From assembly GCF_002770725.1 (NCBI RefSeq), contig NZ_NQVN01000014.1, positions 62,001-126,000 of the forward strand: a stretch of 64,000 nucleotides of DNA. The letters run 5' to 3'. The translations under genes and the position numbers were made by a program. The notes under the pieces are model-generated. The model saw only the letters and a program-made list of their open reading frames with translations, did not search any database and was not told the DNA's origin. Positions 44,724 through 54,693 of the stretch are shown piece by piece (the stretch's first letter is position 1; every line of letters begins with the position of its first letter). Source of the stretch: Pleomorphomonas carboxyditropha (GTDB taxonomy: Bacteria; Pseudomonadota; Alphaproteobacteria; Rhizobiales; Pleomorphomonadaceae).

Positions 44724-47276
44724 GTGACCATCACCACCCCCCTTTCGAACGGATACGGCACGGGAATGCGCGCCGGCAAGACCATGGGACAAGATCGCCC
44801 GCTCAGGGGCACGCTGCTCTATGTCGTCGTCGGCTTCCTGTTTCTCGTCGCCGCCGTCGCGGTCTTCACCATCCTGATCCGCCAGCAGGCGGATACCGCG
44901 GATCTTGACGAGACGCGCACGCTTGCCGCCGCCTATCGGCTCGACAGGGCGGCGGAGAAGCTGCTGCGATCGGTCGAGACCGCCCGACGGCTCCCCTCGG
45001 AAGCCGCCGGACAGACCGTCGCCGCCCGTTTCGTCCTGTTCGACGCCACCGCGCGCGACCTTGCCGCGACGGCGCCGAGCAGCCCCGACCTCGGGACCGT
45101 CATGCGGACGGTTGCCGAAGCGCGGCCGATCGTCGACCGTCTGCCGGACGCGCCGGAAATCGACAGGCAAGCCCTCGACGCCCTCGGAAGCCACCTGGGC
45201 GATCTGCCCGTCGTCACCTCGAGGCTCGCCACCCTCGCCGAGGCGACGGAGGCGGCGGCGCGTTCCGACGCGCGCATGCTGCGCGAGAAGCTCTATCGCG
45301 TGCTCGCCGTGCTGGTCGGCGCCCTGACGCTCTCCATGGGCATCTTCATCGTCAGCCTGATCCGGCAGATCCGGGAAATCTGGAGTTCGCGCGTGCGCCT
45401 CGAAGCCATGGCCGTCGAGCTCAAGGAGGCGGTGGCGGCGGCGGAATCGGCCAATCAGGCGAAATCGGCTTTCCTCGCCACCATGAGCCACGAGATTCGC
45501 ACGCCGATCAACGGCGTACTCGGCATGGCCCATCTCCTCAAGGATACGTCGCTCGACGCCGAGCAGCGCGGCTTCGCCAGCAATATCGAGACCTGCGGCC
45601 GCAGCCTGATTGCCCTGGTCAACGACATCCTCGACTTCTCCAAGCTGGAGGCCGGCTCCTTCGACGTCGATCGCGTGGCGTTCGACCCGGTGGCCACCGC
45701 CGAGGCGGCGATCTCCATGGTGGAAGCCTCGGTGCGCGAGAAGGGTCTCGTCGCCGTGCTGGCGCCGGAAATCGCCATGAGCGCCCGCTATTCGGGCGAT
45801 CCGACGCGCGTCCGCCAGGTGCTGATCAATTTCCTCTCCAATGCCGTCAAGTTCACCGAGAGCGGCCTGATCGCCGTGCGCATCCGCGAGGCGGGCGGCG
45901 GCGACCGGCCGGTTCTGCGATTCGAGGTGGAAGACACCGGCACCGGCATTTCCGAGGAAGGCCAGAAGCGGCTGTTCAAGGAATTCTCGCAAGTCGACGC
46001 CTCGATCACCCGCCGCTTCGGCGGCACCGGCCTGGGGCTCGCCATCAGCCGGCGCATCGTCGAGGGGCTGGGCGGGACCATCGGCGTCACCAGCCGCGAG
46101 GGGCGCGGTTCGCTGTTTTTCTTCGAATTGCCGCTGGAGCGAGCCGCCGCCGCCGATCTCGATCCCGCCCCGCTCCACGGCGCCCGCGTCTCGGTGACCG
46201 GCCGCTTCCCCGCCGAGACGGCGGCGATTGCCGCGACCTTCGCCTATTTCGGCGCCGGGGTTGCCGGAACCAGGGACGAGGCCGACATCGCCGTTACCGT
46301 CGCGATGCTGCCCCCCGACCATCAGCGGGCGCGGCTCGACATCATCTTTTCGCAGGCGGCACCGCGCGCCGCCGGCAGGATCGCCCGCCCCGCCAATACC
46401 CTGACGCCCGCCATCGTCGCCGCCTCGATCGCCGGCAGCCTCCAAAGCGAGGACAAGCCCCGTCCATCCGGCGAAGAGACCTCGGTGCCGAAGGGATTGA
46501 AGGTGCTGGTGGTCGAGGACAACCGCATCAACCAGCAAGTGGCGCTCCGCCTGCTCGCCCGCCTCGGCATCGAGGCGGCGCTGGCCGAGAACGGCGCCGA
46601 GGCGCTGGCCATGGTCAATGCCCGCGACTTCGACGTCGTGTTCATGGACATGCAGATGCCGGTGATGGACGGCCTCGAGGCGACGCGCGCCATCCGCCGG
46701 TCGAGCGGACCCGGCCGCAACGTGCCGATCGTCGCCATGACCGCCAATGCCTTTGCCGCCGATCGCGAGGCCTGCCGCAAGGCCGGCATGAACGCCTTCC
46801 TGCCCAAGCCCGTCGAACGGGACGACCTCCTGTCGATTCTCGCCGACCTGCCCAGGGGCAGGGTGCCGGCAACGCGGCCTGCTCCCGCCGGTGACGCGGC
46901 GCACGGCGAACCGGTCAATCGTCGACGGATCGACGCGCTGCTGCGCGAGCTCGGCCCGGAAGATACGGCCTTCCTGATGGACTCGTTCGCCACCGACGTG
47001 GCGAGCCTGCTCGCCGACCTGTCGGCGGCGCTCGAGCGCGGCGACGCCGAGGTCGCCAAGCGCACCCTGCATACGCTGAAGGGCGCATCGGCCAACGTCG
47101 GCTTCGACGATCTATCGCATCAGGCGGCGGCGCTGATGGCGGCGCTGCCCGACCCGGACGTCGGCGCACTCGGCAAGCTGATGATGACCATCGCCGGCGC
47201 CGGCAGCGTCGTCGCCGGCCTCAAGGCCGAATTCGCGGCGACTGCCGAGGCCAGCCGGGCGCCGGCTGCTCAATAG
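44724..47276 (+). CDS. Hybrid sensor histidine kinase with receiver and Hpt domains
   Basis: An 850-residue membrane kinase. Two membrane helices (about 31-52 and 191-213) enclose a periplasmic helical sensor region with no recognised ligand domain. Next come the dimerisation domain with phospho-acceptor His256 in [12 protein letters not shown] and an ATPase domain with NAVKFT, DTGTGI and GTGLGLAI boxes. A receiver domain from about 590 carries Asp in [13 protein letters not shown], and a C-terminal Hpt domain has [11 protein letters not shown] near 775. This is the BarA/RpfC layout, which fits the HD-GYP regulator encoded just upstream as its output. Its last seven bases overlap the end of kdsA on the other strand. 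Confidence 0.93.
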   Translation: MTITTPLSNGYGTGMRAGKTMGQDRPLRGTLLYVVVGFLFLVAAVAVFTILIRQQADTADLDETRTLAAAYRLDRAAEKLLRSVETARRLPSEAAGQTVAARFVLFDATARDLAATAPSSPDLGTVMRTVAEARPIVDRLPDAPEIDRQALDALGSHLGDLPVVTSRLATLAEATEAAARSDARMLREKLYRVLAVLVGALTLSMGIFIVSLIRQIREIWSSRVRLEAMAVELKEAVAAAESANQAKSAFLATMSHEIRTPINGVLGMAHLLKDTSLDAEQRGFASNIETCGRSLIALVNDILDFSKLEAGSFDVDRVAFDPVATAEAAISMVEASVREKGLVAVLAPEIAMSARYSGDPTRVRQVLINFLSNAVKFTESGLIAVRIREAGGGDRPVLRFEVEDTGTGISEEGQKRLFKEFSQVDASITRRFGGTGLGLAISRRIVEGLGGTIGVTSREGRGSLFFFELPLERAAAADLDPAPLHGARVSVTGRFPAETAAIAATFAYFGAGVAGTRDEADIAVTVAMLPPDHQRARLDIIFSQAAPRAAGRIARPANTLTPAIVAASIAGSLQSEDKPRPSGEETSVPKGLKVLVVEDNRINQQVALRLLARLGIEAALAENGAEALAMVNARDFDVVFMDMQMPVMDGLEATRAIRRSSGPGRNVPIVAMTANAFAADREACRKAGMNAFLPKPVERDDLLSILADLPRGRVPATRPAPAGDAAHGEPVNRRRIDALLRELGPEDTAFLMDSFATDVASLLADLSAALERGDAEVAKRTLHTLKGASANVGFDDLSHQAAALMAALPDPDVGALGKLMMTIAGAGSVVAGLKAEFAATAEASRAPAAQ

Positions 47277-48127
47277 GCGTCGGTAAGCGCCCGGCCCTTG
47301 CTGACGGCGTCGAGCGCCTTGAGATCGGCGAGAAGCGGCGCGATCCAGGGGAGCGGCAGCATGTTCGGCCCGTCCGACGGCGCCCGGTCGGGGTCGTCGT
47401 GCGCCTCGATGAACACGGCCGCGCAGCCGACCGCCATCGCCGCCCGGGCGAGAGCCGGCGCAAAGACGCGCTTTCCACCCGACGACGAGCCGCGGCCACC
47501 GGGCTCCTGCACCGAATGCGTGGCGTCGAACACCACCGGGTAGCCGGTCTCGGCCATGGTCGGCAGGCCGCGAAAATCGGTGATCAGCGCGCCGTAGCCG
47601 AAGGAGGTGCCGCGGTCTGTCAGGAGGATGCGCCCGTTGCCGGTCGACGCCACCTTGTCGGCGACGTTCTGCATGTCCCAGGGGGCGAGGAACTGCCCCT
47701 TCTTGACGTTGACGGCCTTGCCGGTCTCGCCGGCGGCGATCAATAGGTCGGTCTGGCGGCAGAGGAAGGCGGGGATCTGCAGGATGTCGACCACTTCGCC
47801 CGCCCGGCGCGCCTGTTCGATGTCGTGGACATCGGTCAGCACGGGGCAGCCCAGGCGATCGCGGACCTCGGCCAGAATCGCAAGGCCCGCCTCGATGCCG
47901 ACGCCGCGCGTGCCCTTGAGCGAGGTGCGGTTGGCCTTGTCGTAGGAGGCCTTGAAGACAAAGGGTACGCCGGCCGCCCCGGCGGTTTCCGCCAGGAAGG
48001 TGGCGATCTTCAGCGCGTGCTCGCGGCTTTCGATCTGGCAAGGCCCGGCGATCAGCACGAAGGGGGCGGTATTGTCGAAGGTGACGGAGCCGACGGTAAC
48101 GGCTTTCTGCGGCGTGGCGACGGCCAT
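47270..48127 (-). CDS. kdsA: 3-deoxy-8-phosphooctulonate synthase
   Basis: KdsA, 285 residues, condenses phosphoenolpyruvate and arabinose-5-phosphate to Kdo-8-phosphate, precursor of the Kdo sugars of lipopolysaccharide. Signature parts are [10 protein letters not shown] near 25, [12 protein letters not shown] near 58, and [19 protein letters not shown] and [11 protein letters not shown]. It ends in convergent overlap of seven bases with the hybrid kinase gene. galE lies 55 bp upstream on the same strand. Confidence 0.96.
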   Translation of the reverse strand: MAVATPQKAVTVGSVTFDNTAPFVLIAGPCQIESREHALKIATFLAETAGAAGVPFVFKASYDKANRTSLKGTRGVGIEAGLAILAEVRDRLGCPVLTDVHDIEQARRAGEVVDILQIPAFLCRQTDLLIAAGETGKAVNVKKGQFLAPWDMQNVADKVASTGNGRILLTDRGTSFGYGALITDFRGLPTMAETGYPVVFDATHSVQEPGGRGSSSGGKRVFAPALARAAMAVGCAAVFIEAHDDPDRAPSDGPNMLPLPWIAPLLADLKALDAVSKGRALTDAY

Positions 48128-48182
48128 GGGCTAGACCTTTCGGAAGGGGATGCCCGGCCGAATCGGCCGGGCGCTCTGCTGT

Positions 48183-49175
48183 TCAGCGCTGGAAATTACG
48201 GCTGGCCAGCGACTTCTCCCAGGCCAGCGCGTGGCCGACGATGGTGTCGAGATCGTCGAGCTTCGGCTGCCAGCCGGTGATGGCGCGCAGGCGGCTCGAA
48301 TCGGCGACCAGCGACGGCGGGTCGCCGGCGCGGCGCGGCGCCATGCGGACCGGGAAATCGACGCCGGACACGCGCTTCACCGCGTCGATCACCTCGAGCA
48401 CCGAGAAGCCGTGGCCGTAGCCGGCGTTGGCGACGAAGGTGTCGCCGCCGGCCATCAGGTGCTTCAGCGCCAGCACGTGCGCCTCGATGAGATCGGAAAC
48501 GTGGATGTAGTCCCTGAGGCAGGTGCCGTCCGGGGTCGGGTAATCGGTGCCGAACACATCCATGCCGTCGCGCTGGCCGAGGGCGGCCTGGGCGGCGATC
48601 TTGATGAGATGGGTGGCCCGCTTGCTCGACTGGCCCGTGCGGCCCTTCGGATCGGCGCCGGCGACGTTGAAATAGCGCAGCGCCGCATAGCGGAAGCCGT
48701 AGGCATAGGCGCTGTCGCGCAGCATGATCTCGGTCATCCACTTGGACGAGCCGTAGGGCGACACCGGCCCGAGCGGCACCGTCTCGTCGATCAGGTCGAC
48801 GCCCGGTTCGCCGTAGACGGCGGCCGTCGAGGAGAACAGGAAGGCCTTGACCTTGCCGCGCACCGCCGCCGCGATCAGCGAGCGCGACTTCACCGTGTTG
48901 TTCTCGTAGTAGGAGAGCGGATCGGTGACCGAATCCGGCACCACGATCGAGCCGGCGAAATGGGCGATGGCGGTGATGCCGTGATCGGCGATCAGCTTGT
49001 CGACCAGTTCGCCGTCGCCGATGTCGCCGACGACCAGTGTCGCGGCGCCGGGAAGGACGGCGTCGTAGCCGGTCGAAAGGTTGTCGAGCACGACAACGCT
49101 CTCGCCGCGATCGACGAGGGCATGCACCATGTGGCTGCCGATATAACCGGCGCCACCGGTCACCAGAATGGACAT
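48183..49175 (-). CDS. galE: UDP-glucose 4-epimerase
   Basis: GalE, 330 residues, interconverts UDP-glucose and UDP-galactose for polysaccharide and LPS synthesis. It is an extended SDR: VTGGAGYIGSHM at the N-terminus binds NAD, Ser lies in LFSSTAAVYGEP, and the catalytic Tyr and Lys in SPYGSSKWMTE. RYFNVAGAD and CLRDYIHVSDL are family landmarks. GAGGAG precedes the ATG at 49175. Together with kdsA downstream it points to envelope polysaccharide synthesis. Confidence 0.95.
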   Translation of the reverse strand: MSILVTGGAGYIGSHMVHALVDRGESVVVLDNLSTGYDAVLPGAATLVVGDIGDGELVDKLIADHGITAIAHFAGSIVVPDSVTDPLSYYENNTVKSRSLIAAAVRGKVKAFLFSSTAAVYGEPGVDLIDETVPLGPVSPYGSSKWMTEIMLRDSAYAYGFRYAALRYFNVAGADPKGRTGQSSKRATHLIKIAAQAALGQRDGMDVFGTDYPTPDGTCLRDYIHVSDLIEAHVLALKHLMAGGDTFVANAGYGHGFSVLEVIDAVKRVSGVDFPVRMAPRRAGDPPSLVADSSRLRAITGWQPKLDDLDTIVGHALAWEKSLASRNFQR

Positions 49176-49545
49176 AGAAAACTCCTCGGATCCTGTCAGC
49201 GCCCGACCCGGACGCCGGGAACAAAAGCCGGCAGGCGATGCCGGCGTTGTTCCATGTCTTTGCAAGCATCCGCCGGGTCCGAAAAGTCTCGCAACCTTTC
49301 GGGCGGATGCTCCAGAAGCGAGACTTCTCTATCGCCCGTTTGGCGGCGCTTTTCCAGTGGGAGGATGCCGTGCGGCGCAATTGTCCGTCGGCAACCGCGG
49401 CACGAAATTCATGTGCACATTTTCAGCCGGCAGGGGAAATTAACGGCTCGTTAACTACTTTTTTCGCAGTTTCCTGCATATTTTTCAATGCCCGCGGCGA
49501 AGATGCGATTCGATAGCCGGGGCCGGAGGGGAAAGAGGATCGTTC
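49176..49545. other. Intergenic region between galE and the pseudo-receiver gene
   Basis: A divergent promoter region. Near galE the arms GCCGGCAGGC and GATGCCGGC form loose hairpins. The right half holds the CtrA-type box at 49440-49454 and an AT-rich stretch suited to a promoter of the plus-strand gene. Confidence 0.5.
49440..49454 (+). promoter_or_regulatory. CtrA-type binding site (TTAA-N7-TTAA)
   Basis: TTAA CGGCTCG TTAA, followed by C, matches the CtrA consensus TTAA-N7-TTAA exactly. It ends 91 bp before the start codon at 49546, a usual distance for CtrA control. A GcrA gene in the same window shows the organism has this cell-cycle circuit. Confidence 0.7.
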
Positions 49546-50607
49546 ATGGCTCGACTGTCGGGGCCGTTCATTCCAGCCATCGAAGACACCGCGGCGCGAC
49601 GCCTTCGCGTCGTCGGCGCCGCCGACGCGGCCATGGCACGGCCGACGATCACCGTTCTCCACGTTGGCGACACGCCGGAGGATACGTTCCTGATCGGCCG
49701 GCTCGTCGGCGCGCTGCCGAGCTTTTCCGCCACCTTCATCGCCGCCGGCACCCGCGAAGCGGCGCTGTCGGCGCTGTCGCGGCAACCCTGCGACGTCGTG
49801 CTGTGCGAATTCTGGATGGCCGGCCGGACCACCATGGCGCTGATCGATGAGATCAAGGCGGTTGCCGACGTGCCGGTGATCCTCATCTCGGCGCTCGACA
49901 ATGACGATATCGAACTGATCGGCCGCCGGGCCGGCACCGACGGCCTGCTCACCAAGAGCGACCTGGCGGTGGCGCCCCTCGACAGGGTGTTTTCCACGCT
50001 GTTGCAACGCCGCCCGGCGCCGCGCCACGATGCGGCGTCGATGCTCAGGGCGCTGATGGCCAATCTCTATGCCGCCGGCCTTGCGCTCCGTCCCGAGCGG
50101 GACGGCGAGCCCGCGGCGGATCGGAAGGCCGGGCGAGCGGCGCTCGTCCGCTCGATCGCCGATCTCGAAGCGGCGAGCCGGTTTGGCGCCAGCGTCCAGC
50201 GCTTCGACGCCATTCCCTTCTTCGTCGACGCCGTCAAGAAGCAGAACCTCAGGGCCGAGGCGAGGGGCGCCGTCAATTTCCTCGCCCCGTCGCTGCCGCT
50301 GCCCATCGAAACCAGCCCGACGCTCTACGCCGATCTCGTCGAGGGCTTTCTCGCCGAAGCGGGCGACGCCGCGGCGGCCGGCGGCGTGGCGACCGTGTCG
50401 CTCAGGGCGGCGTCCGGCCGGCTCGTCGCAACGGTCCGTCCGTTGGGGGGCGAGACAATTGCCGGCGATGGCGAGGCACGGGCGGCAGCGGCCGAACGGC
50501 GCCTGCTGATCGAGGGCCTGGCGCGGGCCTGCGGTGGCACGCTGGCCTTTTCCGCCGACGACGGCCATGTCCTGGCCGTGCCGCTGCGTCTCTCCCACCC
50601 GATCTGA
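49546..50607 (+). CDS. Pseudo-receiver protein with degenerate histidine-kinase-like C-terminus
   Basis: A 353-residue protein I cannot assign to a named family. Residues 34-150 look like a receiver domain: the acidic pair region TVLHVGDTPED, the switch Ser115 in VILISA and Lys137 in LLTKSD. The phospho-acceptor position in VVLCEFWMAG is Glu88 instead of Asp, which may mimic the phosphorylated state. Residues 165-350 resemble a dimerisation plus ATPase-like fold without the phospho-acceptor His and nucleotide boxes, somewhat like ChpT (AAGGVATVSLRAA, LARACGGTLAFSADD). A GGGAAAGAGG site precedes the ATG, and a CtrA box lies upstream. It may be a scaffold or regulator in cell-cycle phosphorelay signalling, but this is inference. 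Confidence 0.75.
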   Translation: MARLSGPFIPAIEDTAARRLRVVGAADAAMARPTITVLHVGDTPEDTFLIGRLVGALPSFSATFIAAGTREAALSALSRQPCDVVLCEFWMAGRTTMALIDEIKAVADVPVILISALDNDDIELIGRRAGTDGLLTKSDLAVAPLDRVFSTLLQRRPAPRHDAASMLRALMANLYAAGLALRPERDGEPAADRKAGRAALVRSIADLEAASRFGASVQRFDAIPFFVDAVKKQNLRAEARGAVNFLAPSLPLPIETSPTLYADLVEGFLAEAGDAAAAGGVATVSLRAASGRLVATVRPLGGETIAGDGEARAAAAERRLLIEGLARACGGTLAFSADDGHVLAVPLRLSHPI

Positions 50608-52372
<1,765 letters not shown>

Positions 52373-52405
52373 GGCCGGCGCCCGGGGGCGGCGGCTGCGC
52401 CGCCC

Positions 52406-52825
52406 TCAGGACGCCTCGGCGAGCTCGGTCGTGTCGACCTCGATGACCTCCAGGCGACGCGGCCGGCCGTCGCGGCCGGTCCAGTCGATGCTTTGGCCGG
52501 CGGAAAGGCCGATCAGGGCGGCGCCGACCGGCGTCAGCACGGAAATGCGCCCCTTCTCGATGTCCGCCTCGCCCGGATAGACCAGGCGGACGATGCGCGG
52601 CTCGGCGCCCTCCAGGCTGAAGCGGACGACGGCGCCCATGCGCACCGTGCCCGGCGGCAGGCGGTTGTCGGCGACGACGCGTGCCCGGTCGAGTTCCGCG
52701 GCCAGTTGCTCGGCAGCGGCAGGATCGCGCGCAGCGAGGGCATCGGCGAGATTGGCGAGACGCTCGTGGTCGGAGCGGGCGAGTGTGATGACGGGCGAAT
52801 GCCGCCGGCGGTTGGCGAGAGCCAT
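52406..52825 (-). CDS. rnk: Nucleoside diphosphate kinase regulator (Rnk/GreA-like)
   Basis: A 139-residue protein with a short N-terminal helical segment (SPVITLARSDHERLANL) and a C-terminal GreA/GreB-type FKBP-like domain (VRMGAVVRFSL to VLTPVGAALIGLSAGQSIDW). Rnk proteins bind RNA polymerase near the secondary channel but lack the long coiled coil needed for transcript cleavage, and they affect nucleotide and alginate metabolism. It is convergent with gdhA across 33 bp. Confidence 0.88.
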   Translation of the reverse strand: MALANRRRHSPVITLARSDHERLANLADALAARDPAAAEQLAAELDRARVVADNRLPPGTVRMGAVVRFSLEGAEPRIVRLVYPGEADIEKGRISVLTPVGAALIGLSAGQSIDWTGRDGRPRRLEVIEVDTTELAEAS

Positions 52826-53385
52826 GGTCGTATCCTTAAAATGGTAGTCGCCCGCCGTCTGGCGGGACGAATTTCCGGAAAGCTGGAAGGGATGTCGCGC
52901 GGCGCCGGTCGTCTCGAAAGATCCGGCGTTAGGGCCTCACGGCCAGCGCGCGACGAGGCGGAACCGTGAGATCAATATCCCGCGAGGGGATAGATCCTGC
53001 AAAGCACTCGGAGAAGGTTGAGGCGCGGTTCCATGATCGGAAAGATCGGCATTTGTTCCGCCAAAGTCAAGCCGAGGTTGTTTTCCGCCTCAGCCGCCGG
53101 TGGGTGGTTTCCTGCTCGCCTCAGGCGCCGGCGGGCCTTTGGCCCTTGCGTTTTGCAAATGAGATAAGATCAGCGCGTCACGGGGCGGGGCGCCTTCCGC
53201 CCCGTGTCCCATCCGAGAGACCGATCCGCTCCGATGCTAGGCAAGGGGCATATATAGGGCTCCGTCCGTACGGCGCCGATCAGTTACCGGCGTCGATGCC
53301 GGGCAGGCTGCTTTCCTCCGCCCAGGTTTTTTGCGCGGGCATCGCCTGGCGCCGGAAGCCGTCAGCGGCGGCCTCCTGTGGTCCC
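52826..53385. other. 560-bp intergenic region between rnk and recR
   Basis: No protein gene is convincing. It holds truncated pieces of the intergenic repeat at 53087-53150, a perfect 10-bp hairpin at 53179-53206 (CACGGGGCGG/CCGCCCCGTG), and a piece at 53348-53361 identical to the GGCGCCGGAAGCCG part of the repeat tail. The 200 bp between the two repeat pieces is unassigned and could hold a small RNA. Confidence 0.5.
53087..53150 (+). repeat. Copy C of the intergenic repeat (5' fragments)
   Basis: A short piece, GCCTCAGCCGCCGGTGGG, then a spacer GTGGTTTCCTGCTC, then GCCTCAGGCGCCGGCGGGCC TTTGGCCCTTGCG. This is the same partial-then-full arrangement as at 54369-54430, but the copy stops before the central hairpin. 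A tail-like piece appears at 53348. Confidence 0.75.
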
Positions 53386-53991
53386 TCAGAACGGCGTGCG
53401 CGAGCGGATGGCGGCGGTGAGCGTGCCCTCGTCGAGATAGTCGAGCTCGCCGCCCACCGGCACGCCATGGGCGAGACGGGTTACCTTGACGCCGAGCCCG
53501 TCGAGGCGGTCGGTGACGTAATGGGCGGTGGTCTGGCCGTCGACGGTGGCGTTGACGGCGAGGATAACCTCCTTGACCGCCGGGTCGGACGCCCGCTCGA
53601 CGAGGCCGGCAATGTCGAGATCGTCGGGCCCGATGCCGGAGAGCGGCGACAGCACGCCGCCGAGCACGTGATAGCGGGCATTGACGGCGCCGGCCCGCTC
53701 CAGCGCCCAGAGGTCGGCAACGTCTTCCACCACGACGATCACCGAGCCGTCGCGCGTCGGGTCGGTGCAGACGGCGCAGGGATCGGCGGTATCGACGTTG
53801 CCGCACACCGAACAGACGCGCACGCGGTCGTGAACCGTCCGCATGGCGTCGGTGAGCGGAGCCAGCAACTGATCCTTCTTTTTGACGAGCTGCAACGCCG
53901 CCCGGCGGGCCGAGCGCGGACCGAGGCCGGGCAAGCGGGCGAGAAGCTGGATCAGCCGCTCGATTTCCGGTCCTGTCACGCGACGGGCCAA
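53386..53991 (-). CDS. recR: Recombination mediator RecR
   Basis: RecR, 201 residues, works with RecF and RecO to load RecA at gapped DNA. A helix-hairpin-helix ([20 protein letters not shown]) is at the N-terminus. The zinc finger [16 protein letters not shown] lies near 60, followed by the Toprim domain with [13 protein letters not shown] and a C-terminal segment ending [15 protein letters not shown]. It forms the conserved dnaX-ybaB-recR string on the minus strand, 28 bp after ybaB. Confidence 0.97.
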   Translation of the reverse strand: MARRVTGPEIERLIQLLARLPGLGPRSARRAALQLVKKKDQLLAPLTDAMRTVHDRVRVCSVCGNVDTADPCAVCTDPTRDGSVIVVVEDVADLWALERAGAVNARYHVLGGVLSPLSGIGPDDLDIAGLVERASDPAVKEVILAVNATVDGQTTAHYVTDRLDGLGVKVTRLAHGVPVGGELDYLDEGTLTAAIRSRTPF

Positions 53992-54019
53992 GGTCGTCTC
54001 CGGAAGCGCTAAGAGGGGC

Positions 54020-54346
54020 TCAGAAGGGCAGCTTGAAGCCCGGCGGCAGCGGCAGGTTGCCGGTTACCGCCTGCATGCGCTCGGCGACCAGACCATCGAC
54101 ATGCGCCCGGGCGTCCGTGAAGGCGGCGACGATCAGATCCTCGACGATCTCGGCCTCCTCGGGCTTCAGGAGCGAGGGATCGATGCGAAGCGCCTTGATC
54201 TCGCCTTTGCCGGTAACGGTGACCGAGACGAGGCCGCCGCCGGACGTGCCGGTCGCTTCGATCCGGGCAATCTCTTCCTGCGCCTCGGCCATGCGAGCCT
54301 GAAGCGCCTGCGCTTCCTTCATCATCTTGCCGATGTCGCCGAACAT
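54020..54346 (-). CDS. YbaB/EbfC family nucleoid-associated protein
   Basis: A 108-residue DNA-binding protein. It begins [29 protein letters not shown] (helix), then has [19 protein letters not shown] (beta strands), and ends [12 protein letters not shown], typical for the family. It binds DNA as a tweezers-like dimer, and its place between dnaX and recR is widely conserved. Here the gap to dnaX is unusually large (347 bp) because two copies of an intergenic repeat lie in it. Confidence 0.95.
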   Translation of the reverse strand: MFGDIGKMMKEAQALQARMAEAQEEIARIEATGTSGGGLVSVTVTGKGEIKALRIDPSLLKPEEAEIVEDLIVAAFTDARAHVDGLVAERMQAVTGNLPLPPGFKLPF

Positions 54347-54368
54347 GGATTTTCTCCTTTTATTTCTG

Positions 54369-54388
54369 GCCTCAGTCGCCGGCGGGTG
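54369..54388 (+). repeat. Partial 5' fragment of the intergenic repeat
   Basis: GCCTCAGTCGCCGGCGGG is the first 18 bases of the repeat, followed by GTGGTTTTTCTC and then the full copy D1. The same fragment-plus-spacer is seen at 53087. Confidence 0.7.
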
Positions 54389-54397
54389 GTTTTTCTC

Positions 54398-54523
54398 GCC
54401 TCAGGCGCCGGCGGGCCTGCCGGCCCTTGGCTTTACGCTCCGCTTTTCGTCTTTCGGGGCTTCGTCCCGAAAGACCCGCTCCGCGCGGCGCCGCTTGGCG
54501 CCGGAAGCCGCTTCACGCGGCTT
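54398..54523 (+). repeat. Copy D1 of the intergenic repeat
   Basis: A full-length copy, almost identical to D2 with one inserted base in the GGCCTGCCGGCC segment. Its central perfect hairpin is at 54449-54475. It ends GAAGCCGCTTCACGCGGCTT. Confidence 0.9.
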
Positions 54524-54533
54524 GTTGTTCTTT

Positions 54534-54659
54534 GCCTCAGTCGCCGGCGGGCCTCCGGCCCTTGGCTTTACGCTCCGCTTTTCGTCTTTCGGGGCTTCGT
54601 CCCGAAAGACCCGCTCCGCGCGGCGCCGCTTGGCGCCGGAAGCCGCTTCACGCGGCTTC
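54534..54659 (+). repeat. Copy D2 of the intergenic repeat
   Basis: A 126-bp copy in direct tandem with D1, separated by a 10-base spacer. Its central hairpin GTCTTTCGGG/CCCGAAAGAC is at 54584-54610, with a terminal GAAGCCGC/GCGGCTTC hairpin. It ends 34 bp from the dnaX stop codon. Confidence 0.9.
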
Positions 54660-54693
54660 ATCTCCGCTTCCGGCCTTCCTTGTCAACGGCGTC

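Noticed and set aside
44628-47072. An 814-codon minus-strand open frame across the hybrid kinase
   Set aside because: It lies entirely antisense to the well-supported kinase and shows low-complexity Gly/Arg/His/Asp composition.
54398-54659. Possible CRISPR array from tandem repeats
   Set aside because: There are only two units of about 126 bp with a 10-bp spacer, no unique spacers and no cas genes.
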